Source of the DNA: a virus
Reading direction: 5' to 3' (one strand)
DNA length: 47,722 nucleotides
IMG/VR virus record: IMGVR_UViG_3300027778_000003
Coordinates: 1-47,722 of that record
The notes below the pieces were generated by a model. That model searched no databases. It was not told the DNA's origin and saw nothing but the letters and a program-made list of their open reading frames with translations. Below, one piece after another: positions 47,400 through 47,722 of the stretch (its first letter is position 1; each line of letters opens with the position of its first letter). The translations under genes and the position numbers were made by a program.

Positions 47400-47722
47400 G
47401 ATGCTCGATCGCTCGCTCTACTCGCCGAGCCCGTGGAGCTCGAAGTACCACGAGGCGACCGCCGATCAGGTGCTCGGGGGAGGAGCGGCGGGGCCCGGCA
47501 AGAGCCTGACCCTGCTCTGGGATTCCATCGCCACCCAGGCCGTCATCGAGCAGGCGCGCATGACGGGGCAGCTGCTCGATCAGTTCCCCGAGTGGCTCGC
47601 AGATCTCTGCAGGAAGCACCCCATCCGGCAGGGCGAGAGCGAGGGGCACACGCTCCACATGCGCCGCACGATGCCGCAGCTTCAGGAGACCATCGACCGC
47701 TCGATGCGCATGTTCCCGAAGT
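47089..47722. repeat. Terminal overlap of the window, right copy
   Basis: Counterpart of bases 1-628. The position of exact identity, diverged middle and reconverging terminase start shows the same genome coordinate read twice from two alleles. Confidence 0.85.
47401..47722 (+). CDS. terL: Terminase large subunit, 3'-truncated second allele
   Basis: The first 107 codons of the large terminase, cut by the window end. Protein sequence is the same as the copy at 307 over the compared part (Walker A GGGAAGPGKS included); DNA differs by a few synonymous changes. Confidence 0.9.
   Translation, partial: MLDRSLYSPSPWSSKYHEATADQVLGGGAAGPGKSLTLLWDSIATQAVIEQARMTGQLLDQFPEWLADLCRKHPIRQGESEGHTLHMRRTMPQLQETIDRSMRMFPK

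Noticed and set aside
1-47722. Prophage in a bacterial chromosome
   Set aside because: No host genes at either end and intact attP in int; the ends overlap each other as in a circularly permuted phage genome.

Overview
The window is one complete, slightly over-length genome of a temperate, high-GC, short-tailed (P22-like podovirus) phage. The first ~628 bases and the last ~634 are two alleles of the same place (a terminase-adjacent gene and the start of the large terminase). The unit length is therefore about 47.1 kb, and the sequence reads as a circularly permuted phage genome, probably a contig closed on itself, not a prophage with host flanks. No host genes, rRNA or complete tRNA are present. 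By eye roughly two thirds of bases are G+C. The integrase carries its attachment site inside its own reading frame, as described for Myxococcus phage Mx8, and the phage carries a secreted lipoprotein metalloprotease. Both fit a myxobacterial or other high-GC Gram-negative host, but the host is an inference.

Left half, rightward (46.4 kb through the junction to 28.2 kb): packaging (candidate small subunit, large terminase), portal, scaffold, decoration and major capsid proteins, P22 gp4-like adaptor, P22 gp10-like stabilisation protein, three large ejection proteins (one with a transglycosylase-like domain), small tail proteins, a 1528-residue repeat-built tail fibre, a glycosyltransferase-like protein, then a lysis group with an M15 peptidase endolysin. 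A metzincin-like lipoprotein lies alone on the opposite strand between fibre and lysis genes.

Middle, leftward (35.3 down to 28.2 kb): one tightly overlapping operon with an excisionase-like protein, a tyrosine integrase with a tRNA-Arg(CCG) 3' half embedded in it (attP), a replication initiator-like protein with iteron-like repeats in its gene, a LexA-type winged helix, a single polypeptide joining a FEN-type 5'-3' exonuclease to a Rad52-like annealing domain, and a PD-(D/E)XK-like endonuclease. The exonuclease-annealase fusion is the most striking coding feature. The iteron/operator motif reappears in the 35.3-35.6 kb control region, from which a second operon runs rightward to a single-strand binding protein at 40.6 kb.

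Right end, leftward (45.9 down to 40.6 kb): first an overlapping string of small zinc-ribbon proteins (45.9-44.3 kb), then a 477-bp non-coding region with a repeated GTTCAGTG element, then small spaced genes (43.8-41.1 kb) that each carry the same kind of leader: a GC-rich hairpin, usually with a GCAA loop on the transcribed strand, followed by a conserved AACC-AGGTTAC box at the start codon. These look like cassette-like units under shared RNA-level control. No canonical CI/LexA repressor with a peptidase domain was found. Candidate switch proteins are several small stand-alone HTH proteins.
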